Assembly (NCBI RefSeq): GCF_014647655.1
Contig: NZ_BMPP01000001.1
Coordinates: 222,943-286,942 of the forward strand
Origin: Deinococcus malanensis
Lineage (GTDB): Bacteria > Deinococcota > Deinococci > Deinococcales > Deinococcaceae
Length of the DNA: 64,000 nt
Direction of reading: 5' to 3'
Shown: piece by piece, positions 8,932-19,566 of the stretch
How the letters are laid out: every line of letters starts with the position of its first letter
Position numbering within the stretch: the stretch's first letter is position 1
The notes under the pieces: model-generated
Database searches by the model: none
Told to the model about the DNA's origin: nothing
The model's input: only the letters and a program-made list of their open reading frames with translations
Made by a program: the position numbers and the translations under genes

Positions 8932-8937
8932 AGTGTA
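8932..8937 (-). promoter_or_regulatory. Probable -10 box of the glmU-nudix operon
   Basis: TACACT on the minus strand lies 21 nt before ATG 8910. The implied short leader contains AGGTG, so this message has a leader, unlike many of its neighbours. Confidence 0.4.
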
Positions 8938-8971
8938 ACCGCCACTCCGGCTGCATTTGGGCTGCATACAA

Positions 8972-8996
8972 AAAGGAGACGCGCTGAGGCGTCTCC
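8972..8996 (-). terminator. Intrinsic terminator of lgt
   Basis: Perfect 8-bp stem GGAGACGC/GCGTCTCC (8975-8982 with 8989-8996) with a 6-nt loop. On the minus strand it is followed directly by TTTTTG. Confidence 0.8.
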
Positions 8997-9016
8997 TGTT
9001 GGGCTTTCCGTGGGTT

Positions 9017-9952
<936 letters not shown>

Positions 9953-10029
9953 AAGTCGGTGCCAGTCTACCTGCATGAACGCGGCCCTCAAGCGTCAACG
10001 CCGGAGGGCCACAGGAAAGGCAGCGGAAA

Positions 10030-10812
10030 TCAGGGGCTCAGGATCGGCACTTCCTCGGATTCCTGCACGCGGAACACCCGTGAGAGGATGACGCCAAGCT
10101 CGTACAGCACGTACAGCGGAACGGCGACCAGCAACATGCTGCCAGGGTCAGGGGTCGGGGTGATGACAGCCGCGAACACCATGATCACCACCAGGGCGAT
10201 GCGCCAGCCCTTGCGCAGCATCAGGTGATTGATCAGCCCGATGCGCGTCAGGATGACGGCCAGGATGGGCATCTCGAAGGCCAGCCCGAAGCCCACCAGG
10301 AAGGTCGTGACCGTACTAACATACCCGGCCAGTCCCAGGATCGGCGTAACCGCGCCGTTCAGGAAGTCGAGCAGAAAGCGGACCATGCTGGGCAGTACAA
10401 AGGTATATCCAAACGCTGCTCCAGCCATGAAGGCCAGGCCCGCTCCGATGATAAAAGGCAAGGACCAGCGACGCTCATGGGAATACAGTCCGGGGGCGAT
10501 AAACGCCCACACCTGCCACAGAATAAAAGGCAGCGCGAGCGCCAGCCCTGCCCAGAACGACAGGTTGATGCTCAGCATGAACTGGTCAGTGAGGTTGTAA
10601 GTCACAACCTCTACCTTGTCCTGCTGGTAGAGCCGGGAATACCGCAGTGGACCCTTGATCAGGTCAATCAGTTGCGTGCGGTACTGAAAGGCCACCACCA
10701 TGCCGACGATCAGAAAGGCGACACTGATGATCAGCCGCTTGCGCAGTTCTTCGAGGTGGTCAAACAGTGGAGCACTTTTGAGGTCATGTTGAGGGATGCC
10801 GGGCATGCTCAT
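10030..10812 (-). CDS. tatC: Sec-independent translocase subunit TatC
   Basis: TatC is the multispanning receptor of the twin-arginine export pathway. The cytoplasmic N-terminus has the conserved HLEELRKRL motif, followed by six hydrophobic segments and the conserved FAFIAPGLYSHERR-like loop and FGLAFEMPI segment. The length of 260 residues is typical. Start ATG 10812 is supported by AAGGA 9 nt upstream. The gene follows tatA by 19 nt, forming a tatAC operon. No tatB-like gene is adjacent on the same strand. Confidence 0.95.
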   Translation of the reverse strand: MSMPGIPQHDLKSAPLFDHLEELRKRLIISVAFLIVGMVVAFQYRTQLIDLIKGPLRYSRLYQQDKVEVVTYNLTDQFMLSINLSFWAGLALALPFILWQVWAFIAPGLYSHERRWSLPFIIGAGLAFMAGAAFGYTFVLPSMVRFLLDFLNGAVTPILGLAGYVSTVTTFLVGFGLAFEMPILAVILTRIGLINHLMLRKGWRIALVVIMVFAAVITPTPDPGSMLLVAVPLYVLYELGVILSRVFRVQESEEVPILSP

Positions 10813-10831
10813 GGAGGGTCGTCCTTCCTGC

Positions 10832-11080
10832 TCAGGAACGGCGGTCACTGGTGGACACTGTGTTTTCAGTGGTGACCGGCGCACCCGTCACCGGGTCCAG
10901 ACGCTGGGAAGGAATATCCGTGACCTGCGGCCGCGCGGCGGCGGGCTCGTGCAGTTCCTGCTTGAATTCCTTGATGCCGCGCCCCATGCCCTTGCCGAGC
11001 TCCGGCAGTTTGCGGGCACCGAACAGCAGCGCGATGATTACCACGATTAAAATCAGTTCAAATGGTCCAAATCCCAACAT
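10832..11080 (-). CDS. tatA: Sec-independent translocase subunit TatA
   Basis: An 82-residue protein with one N-terminal membrane helix (FELILIVVIIALLFGA), the conserved FGARKLPELGKGMG hinge and an amphipathic helix. A polar low-complexity tail follows. It polymerises to form the Tat translocation pore. A strong Shine-Dalgarno sequence (AGGAGG) precedes ATG 11080. It is first in the tatA-tatC operon and divergent from a second tatA-like gene. Confidence 0.93.
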   Translation of the reverse strand: MLGFGPFELILIVVIIALLFGARKLPELGKGMGRGIKEFKQELHEPAAARPQVTDIPSQRLDPVTGAPVTTENTVSTSDRRS

Positions 11081-11372
11081 ACCTTCCTCCTGAGATCGCG
11101 GCTTCCAGGCCGGACCGGGGTCTAACTGAGTTCAGCGTACCGCCTGAGAGTAAAACGAACGGTTCTGCCTGAGCCAGGACAGCTGTAACGGTCAGGGCAG
11201 CTGTACCTGTAGGTATGCGCCAGAGGGAGGACTGGATCACTGCATGCAGGGCAGCGGGCCTGCATGAAGTCTTTAATTTGATCCATCCGGGTCCACCTTG
11301 CATATGACTGGATGAACCCGCCGCAAGCGCCTCACCCACACTGGTGCACGGAAGTTCATAAGGAGACGTGAC

Positions 11373-11633
11373 ATGCCCAATATCGGTGCCGCTGAAATTA
11401 TCATGATCGTTCTGGTTGCCCTGGTGGTTTTCGGGCCGCGTAAGCTTCCGGAACTGGGCCGTACGGTCGGACAGGCGCTGCGTGAATTCCGTAGCCATAC
11501 CAGCAGCGTGACCAATGAACTGCGTACCGGCCTGGACGTGAATCCGCCGGCCCCGCAGGCCGTTCCGGCAGCTCAGGTCGTGGCCGAGGCCCCGTCTGAA
11601 GCTACAGTGCCCGTCGCCGCCAAGGCATCGTGA
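11373..11633 (+). CDS. Second TatA/TatB-family protein
   Basis: An 86-residue protein: membrane helix IIMIVLVALVVF, hinge FGPRKLPELGRTVG, then an amphipathic helix and an Ala/Pro/Val-rich tail. The hinge residues fit TatA; the proline after the membrane helix (FGPRKLPELG) is also usual in TatB. It could be a second TatA, or take the TatB role that is otherwise missing here. The Shine-Dalgarno AAGGAG lies before ATG 11373. It sits upstream of the sigma factor and of a Tat-exported lipoprotein. Confidence 0.88.
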   Translation: MPNIGAAEIIMIVLVALVVFGPRKLPELGRTVGQALREFRSHTSSVTNELRTGLDVNPPAPQAVPAAQVVAEAPSEATVPVAAKAS

Positions 11634-11695
11634 GCTCTCGGTAAATGATGATGCGGTTAGAGGGAAGGGTCAGCTGGTACGCTGGGTTTCATCCC

Positions 11696-12265
11696 ATGAC
11701 TCCTCCCGAACCGCACCTCGACCCCTCTGACGAAGTGCTGATTGCCCGCATGGCAGCCCGCGATGAAGAGGCTCTCAGAGAACTGCACCGCCGGCACTCC
11801 CGGCTGCTGTATGGCCTGGGCCAGCGGATGCTGCGCCACCCCGACGATGTGGATTGCTGCGTGCAGGACGCCTTCATGAATGCCTGGAACCATGCCGCGC
11901 GCTTCGATCCGTTACGGGCACGGGCACGCACCTGGTTGGTGAGCATCGCTCACAACCGTTTTCTGCAACAGCTGCGTGACCGCCCCGATGTCGCCATGGA
12001 GCTTGAAGACTGGGACCAGCCGACACGCGCCCCGGACCCCATTGACCGCCTGATGACCGAGCGGGCCATGGAGGGGCTGGATGGGAGCCAGCGCGAACTG
12101 ATTGAGCTGGCGTACTTTCGCGGCTACTCTCACTCGGAACTGTCAGCCATGACCGGGCTGCCCCTGGGCACCGTGAAGTCGCGAATGCGTACTGCCCTTG
12201 ACCGGATGCGGTCCAGGCTGAGTGCAGTCCAAACAGATTTACACAAAGGAGGTGAAATCCATTGA
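11696..12265 (+). CDS. ECF-type RNA polymerase sigma factor
   Basis: A 189-residue sigma-70 family protein with only regions 2 and 4. Region 2 spans roughly residues 28-95, including the CCVQDAFMNAWNHAARFDP segment and the DNA-melting part ARTWLVSIAHNRFLQQ. Region 4 (about 135-180) has the helix-turn-helix SHSELSAMTGLPLGTVKSRMRTAL. ATG 11696 is preferred; an upstream ATG at 11645 would add a non-homologous 17 residues, and a TACGCT box at 11678-11683 lies between them. The stop overlaps the TTG start of the anti-sigma gene. Confidence 0.9.
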   Translation: MTPPEPHLDPSDEVLIARMAARDEEALRELHRRHSRLLYGLGQRMLRHPDDVDCCVQDAFMNAWNHAARFDPLRARARTWLVSIAHNRFLQQLRDRPDVAMELEDWDQPTRAPDPIDRLMTERAMEGLDGSQRELIELAYFRGYSHSELSAMTGLPLGTVKSRMRTALDRMRSRLSAVQTDLHKGGEIH

Positions 12266-12975
12266 CCGTTCAGTCTGATCACCTGCTTGCTTATGCCCTG
12301 GGCCAGCTGGACCCGGTCGAGACCGCCCGGGTGGAAGCAGAGTTGCAAGCCGATCCGGTCCTGCAGGCGGAACTGCAGCAGCACTTGGACGCTCTGACCA
12401 CCCTGGTAGACGACCTGGATCTGGCAGCCGTGCAGGTTCCGGCCGATGCCGAGGAGCGCCTGCTGGCACGGGTCCGGGCCGAAGAGGCTGGCACGGCGCC
12501 TCACCTGCAGGCCGTAACACCATCATCAATCTCCCCTCATGCCGCTGATCCTGTGCCCGCTTTGCACACTGGTCCGGTCCGCAGGAAGTCGTGGTGGGTC
12601 CCAGCCGGGCTGTCACTGGCCGCTGCATTGGCCCTGGCGTTCTTCCTGCGTCCTGCTGAAGACCCCGTCAGCCGTTATGCGAGGCTTCCTGGAGCAGTCA
12701 CGAAACCTATCGAGACGCCTGGAGAGCAGCTGGGCACCCTGGTGCGTCTGGCCGATGGCCGGGTTTATGTGCACCTGAAACGCCCGCCGGCGGACGGCCG
12801 CACCTATCAGCTGTGGCATATCCGGGATGGTCAGCCGGCGTCGCTGGGCGTGTTCGCAGGCGACGGCCTGCTGACCGGGAGTCTTCCGCAGGGGGCCACG
12901 CTGGCGGTCAGTGTGGAACCACCTGGTGGAAGTCCACAACCCACCACGGAGCCTCTTTTTGCCCAGGGCGTGTAA
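12262..12975 (+). CDS. RskA-type anti-sigma factor
   Basis: A 237-residue protein. Residues 1-75 resemble the sigma-binding anti-sigma domain (LLAYALGQLDPVETARVEAEL) but lack the zinc HxxxCxxC motif. A membrane helix occupies about residues 111-129. The remaining ~105 residues form the extracytoplasmic RskA-like C-terminal domain, with TYQLWHIRDGQPASLGVFAGDG. The start is TTG 12262, overlapping the sigma stop by 4 nt (TTGA), with an excellent AAGGAGG upstream. It should hold the sigma factor inactive until regulated proteolysis. Confidence 0.88.
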   Translation: MTVQSDHLLAYALGQLDPVETARVEAELQADPVLQAELQQHLDALTTLVDDLDLAAVQVPADAEERLLARVRAEEAGTAPHLQAVTPSSISPHAADPVPALHTGPVRRKSWWVPAGLSLAAALALAFFLRPAEDPVSRYARLPGAVTKPIETPGEQLGTLVRLADGRVYVHLKRPPADGRTYQLWHIRDGQPASLGVFAGDGLLTGSLPQGATLAVSVEPPGGSPQPTTEPLFAQGV

Positions 12976-13002
12976 CCGCGGGTCCGGCATCCTCTCTCTT
13001 CG

Positions 13003-13035
13003 CGCCGCCCCTGGATCTCCAGGAGCGGCGGCTTT
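13003..13035 (+). terminator. Intrinsic terminator after sigma/anti-sigma operon
   Basis: Twelve-base arms (13003-13014 and 13019-13030) with one mismatch and a 4-nt loop, followed by GCTTT. Confidence 0.6.
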
Positions 13036-13230
13036 CTGGCCTGGATCTTCATCCATCATTCATGGAATCCAGTCGCAATGATCCAACCGAACCGGGTCCG
13101 CATACAAGCTCTTTGAAGGCAATCGCGACCGCGGTGCGGCCCCTCTTCCAGGGTAGGTCCATCTGCAGGCTCACGCTTGACCCTCACGTCCAGCGTCCTG
13201 GTCCATTCCCTTTCTCCGGAGGTTTCCACC

Positions 13231-14202
13231 ATGAGTAACGACAACAGCACCACCCCAGCCCTGAGCACCCGCCGCAAGTTCCTTGGGATGGCCGGATTGA
13301 TGGGCGCCGGCGCCGTGTTGAGCGGCTGCACCAACGTCATGGCCACGCATGAGCCCAACAGGGGCAAGGCCAACCTGGATGCTACCATCTTCAACTTCGC
13401 GCTGAACCTGGAATACCTCGAAGCAGCCTTCTACCTGGCTGCCGTGGGCCGCCTGGGCGAACTGGACGCTGCGGGCGGCAGCAGCGCTCGCGTGTCGCTC
13501 CCCGCCGGCTTCAACGGCATGAACGGTACCGGCATTGCTACCCTCAGCCCCGAAATTCGCGCCATGGCCAACGAGATCGCCACCGACGAGCTTAACCATG
13601 TGAAGGTCATCCGCCAGGTACTTGGCGCTGCTGCCGTCGCCCAGCCCCAGATCAACCTGTCCACGGCGTTCCAGGCCGCTGGCAGCGCTGCGTCCGGCGG
13701 CGCCATCACGGGCTTTGACCCGTACGCCAACGAACTGTTCTTCCTGCACGGCGCCTTCGTCTTTGAGGATGTCGGTGTGACGGCCTACAAAGGTGCTGCG
13801 CGTCTGCTCGTAGACGACAAGCCAGGCGGCAACCTCGAAAACGCCGCCGGCATCCTGGCCGTCGAGGCATATCACGCGGGCGCCATCCGCACGCTGCTCT
13901 ACCAGCGCCGTAACACAGCGGTCACCCCCTCGTTGACCGTTGAAGGGGTGGTGCAGGCTATCAGCAACCTGCGTGACGCCGTGGACGGCCCCACTGACCT
14001 CGATCAGGGCATCAGCAACATGGGAACCGGCGCCAACGTCATGGCCAACATCGTCCCCACCGACGCCAACGGCATTGCCTTCAGCCGCACACCCCGTCAG
14101 GTCGCAAACATCGTGTTCCTCGACACGACTGGCAGGGCAAGCACGGGTGGATTCTTCCCCAACGGCCTCAACGGCAACTTCAGCGCCATCCTCGCGCTCT
14201 AA
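13231..14202 (+). CDS. Tat-exported ferritin-like (desiccation-associated) lipoprotein
   Basis: A 323-residue protein. The N-terminus has a twin-arginine motif (STRRKFLGMAG), a hydrophobic core and then LSGC, a lipobox, so it is predicted to be a Tat-exported, Lgt-modified lipoprotein. The mature part fits the Ferritin_2 domain of desiccation-related proteins: NLEYLEAAFY, TDELNHVKVIRQVL (E-x-x-H), and AVEAYHAGAIR carry the expected four-helix metal ligands. A likely role is iron or peroxide handling at the cell envelope. Start ATG 13231 has CGGAGG 8 nt upstream. It lies just after the ECF sigma pair and near two tat loci. Confidence 0.88.
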   Translation: MSNDNSTTPALSTRRKFLGMAGLMGAGAVLSGCTNVMATHEPNRGKANLDATIFNFALNLEYLEAAFYLAAVGRLGELDAAGGSSARVSLPAGFNGMNGTGIATLSPEIRAMANEIATDELNHVKVIRQVLGAAAVAQPQINLSTAFQAAGSAASGGAITGFDPYANELFFLHGAFVFEDVGVTAYKGAARLLVDDKPGGNLENAAGILAVEAYHAGAIRTLLYQRRNTAVTPSLTVEGVVQAISNLRDAVDGPTDLDQGISNMGTGANVMANIVPTDANGIAFSRTPRQVANIVFLDTTGRASTGGFFPNGLNGNFSAILAL

Positions 14203-14222
14203 GCATCTGCTTGAGCACCGAA

Positions 14223-14264
14223 GGGCCGCCCTGGGAGTTGAATCCCGGGGCGGCCCTCCTTTTT
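14223..14264 (+). terminator. Strong intrinsic terminator
   Basis: GGGCCGCC...GGCGGCCC stem with further internal pairing, followed by TCCTTTTT, 20 nt after the ferritin-like gene. Confidence 0.8.
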
Positions 14265-14279
14265 AGATACGGCTCCGCT

Positions 14280-15008
14280 TCAGATACTCCAGCCGCCGTC
14301 CACCAGCAATTCCTGTCCCGTGATGTAAGCCGCTTCTTGTGTCGCCAGGAAGGCGACGGCAGCAGCAACCTCACCGGGTTCTCCAAAGCGTCGGGCGGGA
14401 ATGCGGCCCTGCAATTTCTGTGCCTCAGCTGGATCCGTATGGAGTTTCTGGAGACGCTCGGTGGCGGTATACCCCGGTGCGACGGTGTTACAGGTCACCC
14501 CGTCGGCAGCCACTTCCAGGGCCAGCGTGCGCAGGTGGTTGGTGACTGCCGCGCGCAGGGCGTTGCTGACCGGCAGGTTCAGGGCTGGGCGCCCGACGGT
14601 CAGGCTGGTCACAGCGATGATCCGGCCCCAGCCGCGCTCGCGCATTCCTGGAAGGGTGGCACTGGCCAGGCGAACAGTGCTCATGAAGGTGGTCTGGATG
14701 CCGTGGTCCCAGGCCTCTTCGCTGACGGCGCTGGGGAGACTCGGGGGCGGACCGCCCGCATTGCTGACCAGAATGTCCACGTCGCCGGCAGTCGCCACCG
14801 CGGCCTGTACGCCTTCCATGGTGCTGACATCAGCCACGATCCAGCGCGCCCCTATAGCCTCGGCTGCCGGGCGCAGCGTGTCCTCGTGGCGCGCGGCCAC
14901 AGTGACTTCAGCGCCCAGTTCGGTAAGTTGCTGTGCAGCCGCGAGACCAATGCCTTTGCTTGCACCCGTGACCAGGGCGCGCCTGCCTTCCAGTCGGAAC
15001 AGCGTCAT
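14280..15008 (-). CDS. SDR family protein lacking the canonical Tyr-Lys pair
   Basis: A 242-residue Rossmann-fold short-chain dehydrogenase. The cofactor motif TGASKGIG (residues 14-21) and NAG (83-85) are intact, and the C-terminus VDGGWSI is typical of FabG-like members. The catalytic Ser135 is present. However, the positions of the catalytic YxxxK (148 and 152) read Ser and Arg (SNALR), so classical SDR chemistry is doubtful. A divergent SDR subgroup with this change exists and has poorly known function. Start ATG 15008 lies 5 nt after TACCCT; the gene is divergent from mqnB. Confidence 0.85.
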   Translation of the reverse strand: MTLFRLEGRRALVTGASKGIGLAAAQQLTELGAEVTVAARHEDTLRPAAEAIGARWIVADVSTMEGVQAAVATAGDVDILVSNAGGPPPSLPSAVSEEAWDHGIQTTFMSTVRLASATLPGMRERGWGRIIAVTSLTVGRPALNLPVSNALRAAVTNHLRTLALEVAADGVTCNTVAPGYTATERLQKLHTDPAEAQKLQGRIPARRFGEPGEVAAAVAFLATQEAAYITGQELLVDGGWSI

Positions 15009-15013
15009 ACGGC

Positions 15014-15019
15014 AGGGTA
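15014..15019 (-). promoter_or_regulatory. -10 box for leaderless SDR gene
   Basis: TACCCT on the minus strand, 5 nt before ATG 15008. Confidence 0.5.
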
Positions 15020-15033
15020 CCTTGTTCAGACGC

Positions 15034-15039
15034 TACGCT
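15034..15039 (+). promoter_or_regulatory. -10 box for leaderless mqnB
   Basis: TACGCT lies 7 nt before GTG 15047. The two divergent start codons are separated by only 38 bp. Confidence 0.55.
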
Positions 15040-15046
15040 GCGCCGC

Positions 15047-15679
15047 GTGAAGCCCTTGATCGTGGTGGCTACCGCTGGGGAAGCGGCACGGTTCCATTCC
15101 TTGCCTGCCCGGGTGGTGGTCTCGGGGGTGGGTCCGGTGGCCGCTGCACTGGCCACGGCAAAGGCGCTTGCCGAGCAGGCGGCTCCTCTGGTGGTCAGTG
15201 CCGGGATCGGTGGGGCTTTTCCGGCCAGCGGGCTGCGCCCGGGGGACCTGGCCATCTCCAGCCTGATCGTTCAGGCAGACCTGGGCGCCTGGGACGGAGA
15301 GAACTGGCTGACGCTGGGGGGGCTCGGTCTTTCCGTTCATCCCACAGCCGTGCACCACGCCGAGTTCGAGGTCTGGACGGAGGCCGCAGACTCGGCGTGC
15401 AAACTCCGCGCAGGCTTTGGGCCTGCCCTGACCCTCTCGGCAGTCACCGGCGATCACGCGGGAGCTGCCCGGTTGGAAGCGCGTTATCCTGGCGTTCAGA
15501 CCGAGGGCATGGAAGGCGCCGGGGTAGCCCACGCTGCCATGCTGGCCGGCGTACCCGTGGTGGAGGTCCGGGGAATCAGCAACCTTGTCGGCCCGAGGGA
15601 CCGGGCCTCATGGCAGATCGGGACTGCACTGGACGCCGCCCAGAGGGGTGTGATTGGTCTCTTGCACCATCTGAACTGA
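15047..15679 (+). CDS. mqnB: Futalosine hydrolase
   Basis: A 210-residue nucleoside phosphorylase/hydrolase-fold protein. MqnB removes the base from futalosine in the alternative (futalosine) route to menaquinone. The motifs SAGIGGAFPASGLRPGDLAI near the N-terminus and TEGMEGAGVAHAAMLAGVPVVEVRGISNLVGPRDRASW near the C-terminus are those of the MqnB/MTA-nucleosidase family; the RxxW ending favours futalosine hydrolase. Start GTG 15047 follows a -10 box by 7 nt. No other menaquinone gene is nearby. Confidence 0.88.
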   Translation: MKPLIVVATAGEAARFHSLPARVVVSGVGPVAAALATAKALAEQAAPLVVSAGIGGAFPASGLRPGDLAISSLIVQADLGAWDGENWLTLGGLGLSVHPTAVHHAEFEVWTEAADSACKLRAGFGPALTLSAVTGDHAGAARLEARYPGVQTEGMEGAGVAHAAMLAGVPVVEVRGISNLVGPRDRASWQIGTALDAAQRGVIGLLHHLN

Positions 15680-15740
15680 GCCCCACGGACTACTTCTCAT
15701 GCATTGATGTCCAGACATATTGGACGATTGCCTGTTAAGT

Positions 15741-15890
15741 TTAGATTCTGTCCACGCTTTCCAGGACCGTGCTCAGAAGCACCTGCGTGATGAGAAAGCC
15801 CACCACGAAAGACAGCAGCGGCACCAGATTCACGCTGATCTCGGCGTCCTTTTCGGGTTCCAGGGCGTTCTGCTTGCGGTACTTGATCAT
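15741..15890 (-). CDS. Possible 49-residue single-span membrane protein
   Basis: ATG 15888-15890 opens a 49-residue frame: a charged N-terminus (KYRKQNALEPEKDAEI) followed by one hydrophobic helix, LVPLLSFVVGFLITQVLLS. The frame extends upstream to 16055 but that part is not protein-like. There is no clear Shine-Dalgarno sequence or -10 box. The charge-plus-helix layout is protein-like, but the evidence is limited. Confidence 0.4.
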   Translation of the reverse strand: MIKYRKQNALEPEKDAEISVNLVPLLSFVVGFLITQVLLSTVLESVDRI

Positions 15891-16016
15891 GGGGGCAGCG
15901 TAACCTGCGTGATGTGTGGCCGGACATGGCTGGAGCTTATGAAAGCATTCAGGCCCCTGTGTGCAGTTCACGCCCGAGCGTGCCTCACCTCGTTGCACCC
16001 TGTGCCGCTGACGCGT

Positions 16017-16022
16017 TAGAAC
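16017..16022 (+). promoter_or_regulatory. Possible imperfect -10 box before tdh
   Basis: TAGAAC lies 7 nt before GTG 16030, the spacing seen at other leaderless genes here, but the last base is not T. Confidence 0.3.
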
Positions 16023-16029
16023 CGCAGGC

Positions 16030-17124
<1,095 letters not shown>

Positions 17125-17137
17125 ACTCCCGAAATGA

Positions 17138-18280
<1,143 letters not shown>

Positions 18281-18394
18281 TGCAGGGCCTGACCCACCCG
18301 GTTACCCCCGGGTACGCCCACGTTTCTTGAGTGTGGTCATGTTAACCTGGGAGCCGGAGGTCGGGCCGAGCCACGCCCGGCGAAAACACGACAC

Positions 18395-19516
18395 ATGGAC
18401 TACTACGAACTGCTGGGCGTCGCTAAAAGTGCGAGCGCCGATGAAATCAAAAGTGCTTACCGCAAACTCGCCCTGAAGTACCACCCGGACCGCAACAAGG
18501 AAGCCGGGGCAGCCGAGAAGTTCACTCAGATCAACGAGGCCTACGCGGTACTCAGTGACGCCGAGAAGCGCGCCCACTACGACCGCTTCGGCACGGCGCC
18601 GGGCGCGGGTATGCCGGGCGGTGACCCCTTTGGCGGCATGGGCGGCGCGGGCTTTGACCCCATGGACATCTTCGAGCAGCTGTTCGGGGGAGCCGTGGGC
18701 GGCCGCACCCGGCGTGGTCCGGCACGTGGTGACGACCTCGAAACCGAGGCCCACATCTCGCTGCTGCAGGCCAGGGCTGGCGACGAGATCGAGGTCTCGG
18801 TAGACCGTCTGCGCGAGTGCGAGCACTGTCACGGGACCCGCAGCGAGCCCGGTGGCAAGCCGCCCAAGACCTGCTCGACCTGTGCCGGGGCAGGAGCGGT
18901 CCGCGCCCAGGCGCGCACGATCTTCGGCATTGTGGAGACCCAGCAGCCCTGTCCGACCTGCCGCGGAGAGGGACAGATCATCGAGGATCCCTGCACGGTC
19001 TGTAAAGGCCGTGGGCGCACGCTGAAGGCAGACACGGTCAAGGTGAAGCTGCCCAAGGGCATTGACGAGGGCTACCGCATCCGGGTGGCTGGCATGGGCA
19101 ACGAGGGTCCGGGTGGCAACGGTGACCTGTACGTGCACATTGAGATGGAAGCTCACCCCGAGTTGCGCCGGGAGCAGGAGCACCTGATTCACACCGCACG
19201 CATCGGCTTTGCCAAGGCTGCGCTGGGCGGCCACGTGACGGTCCCGACCCTGGACGGCCCCCAGGTCGTCGAGATCAAGCCGGGCACCCAGCACGGCGAC
19301 CTGCACCGCCTGGGTGGCCAGGGAATGCCCCGCCTTCAGGGACGTGGCAACGGTGACCTGATCGTGGAGTACGAGCTGACCGTCCCCAAACCTTCCCAGC
19401 TGAATGCCGAGGCCCGCGAGGCCCTGTTGGCCTACGCCCGGGCCGTGGGCGACGAGGTCAGCGACCGCCAAGAGAGTCTCTTTGACAAGGTCGGCAAGAT
19501 TTTCCACGGCAAGTAA
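18395..19516 (+). CDS. dnaJ: Chaperone DnaJ (Hsp40)
   Basis: A full-length type I J-protein (373 residues) that stimulates DnaK ATPase and delivers unfolded clients. The J domain has HPD at residues 30-32. A Gly/Phe-rich linker (residues ~70-95) follows. The zinc-finger domain has all four CxxCxGxG-type repeats: [24 protein letters not shown] and CTVCKGRG. The C-terminal client-binding domain is complete. It stands alone here: dnaK and grpE are not adjacent. An intrinsic terminator follows 21 nt after the stop. Confidence 0.95.
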   Translation: MDYYELLGVAKSASADEIKSAYRKLALKYHPDRNKEAGAAEKFTQINEAYAVLSDAEKRAHYDRFGTAPGAGMPGGDPFGGMGGAGFDPMDIFEQLFGGAVGGRTRRGPARGDDLETEAHISLLQARAGDEIEVSVDRLRECEHCHGTRSEPGGKPPKTCSTCAGAGAVRAQARTIFGIVETQQPCPTCRGEGQIIEDPCTVCKGRGRTLKADTVKVKLPKGIDEGYRIRVAGMGNEGPGGNGDLYVHIEMEAHPELRREQEHLIHTARIGFAKAALGGHVTVPTLDGPQVVEIKPGTQHGDLHRLGGQGMPRLQGRGNGDLIVEYELTVPKPSQLNAEAREALLAYARAVGDEVSDRQESLFDKVGKIFHGK

Positions 19517-19537
19517 GGCCACAGCAGCGTTTGAAGG

Positions 19538-19566
19538 GAGGACCGCAGTTGTGGTCCTCTTTTTTA
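19538..19566. terminator. Intrinsic terminator of dnaJ
   Basis: Stem GAGGACC/GGTCCTC (19538-19544 with 19553-19559) with an 8-nt loop and then TTTTTT. It lies between convergent genes. Confidence 0.8.
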
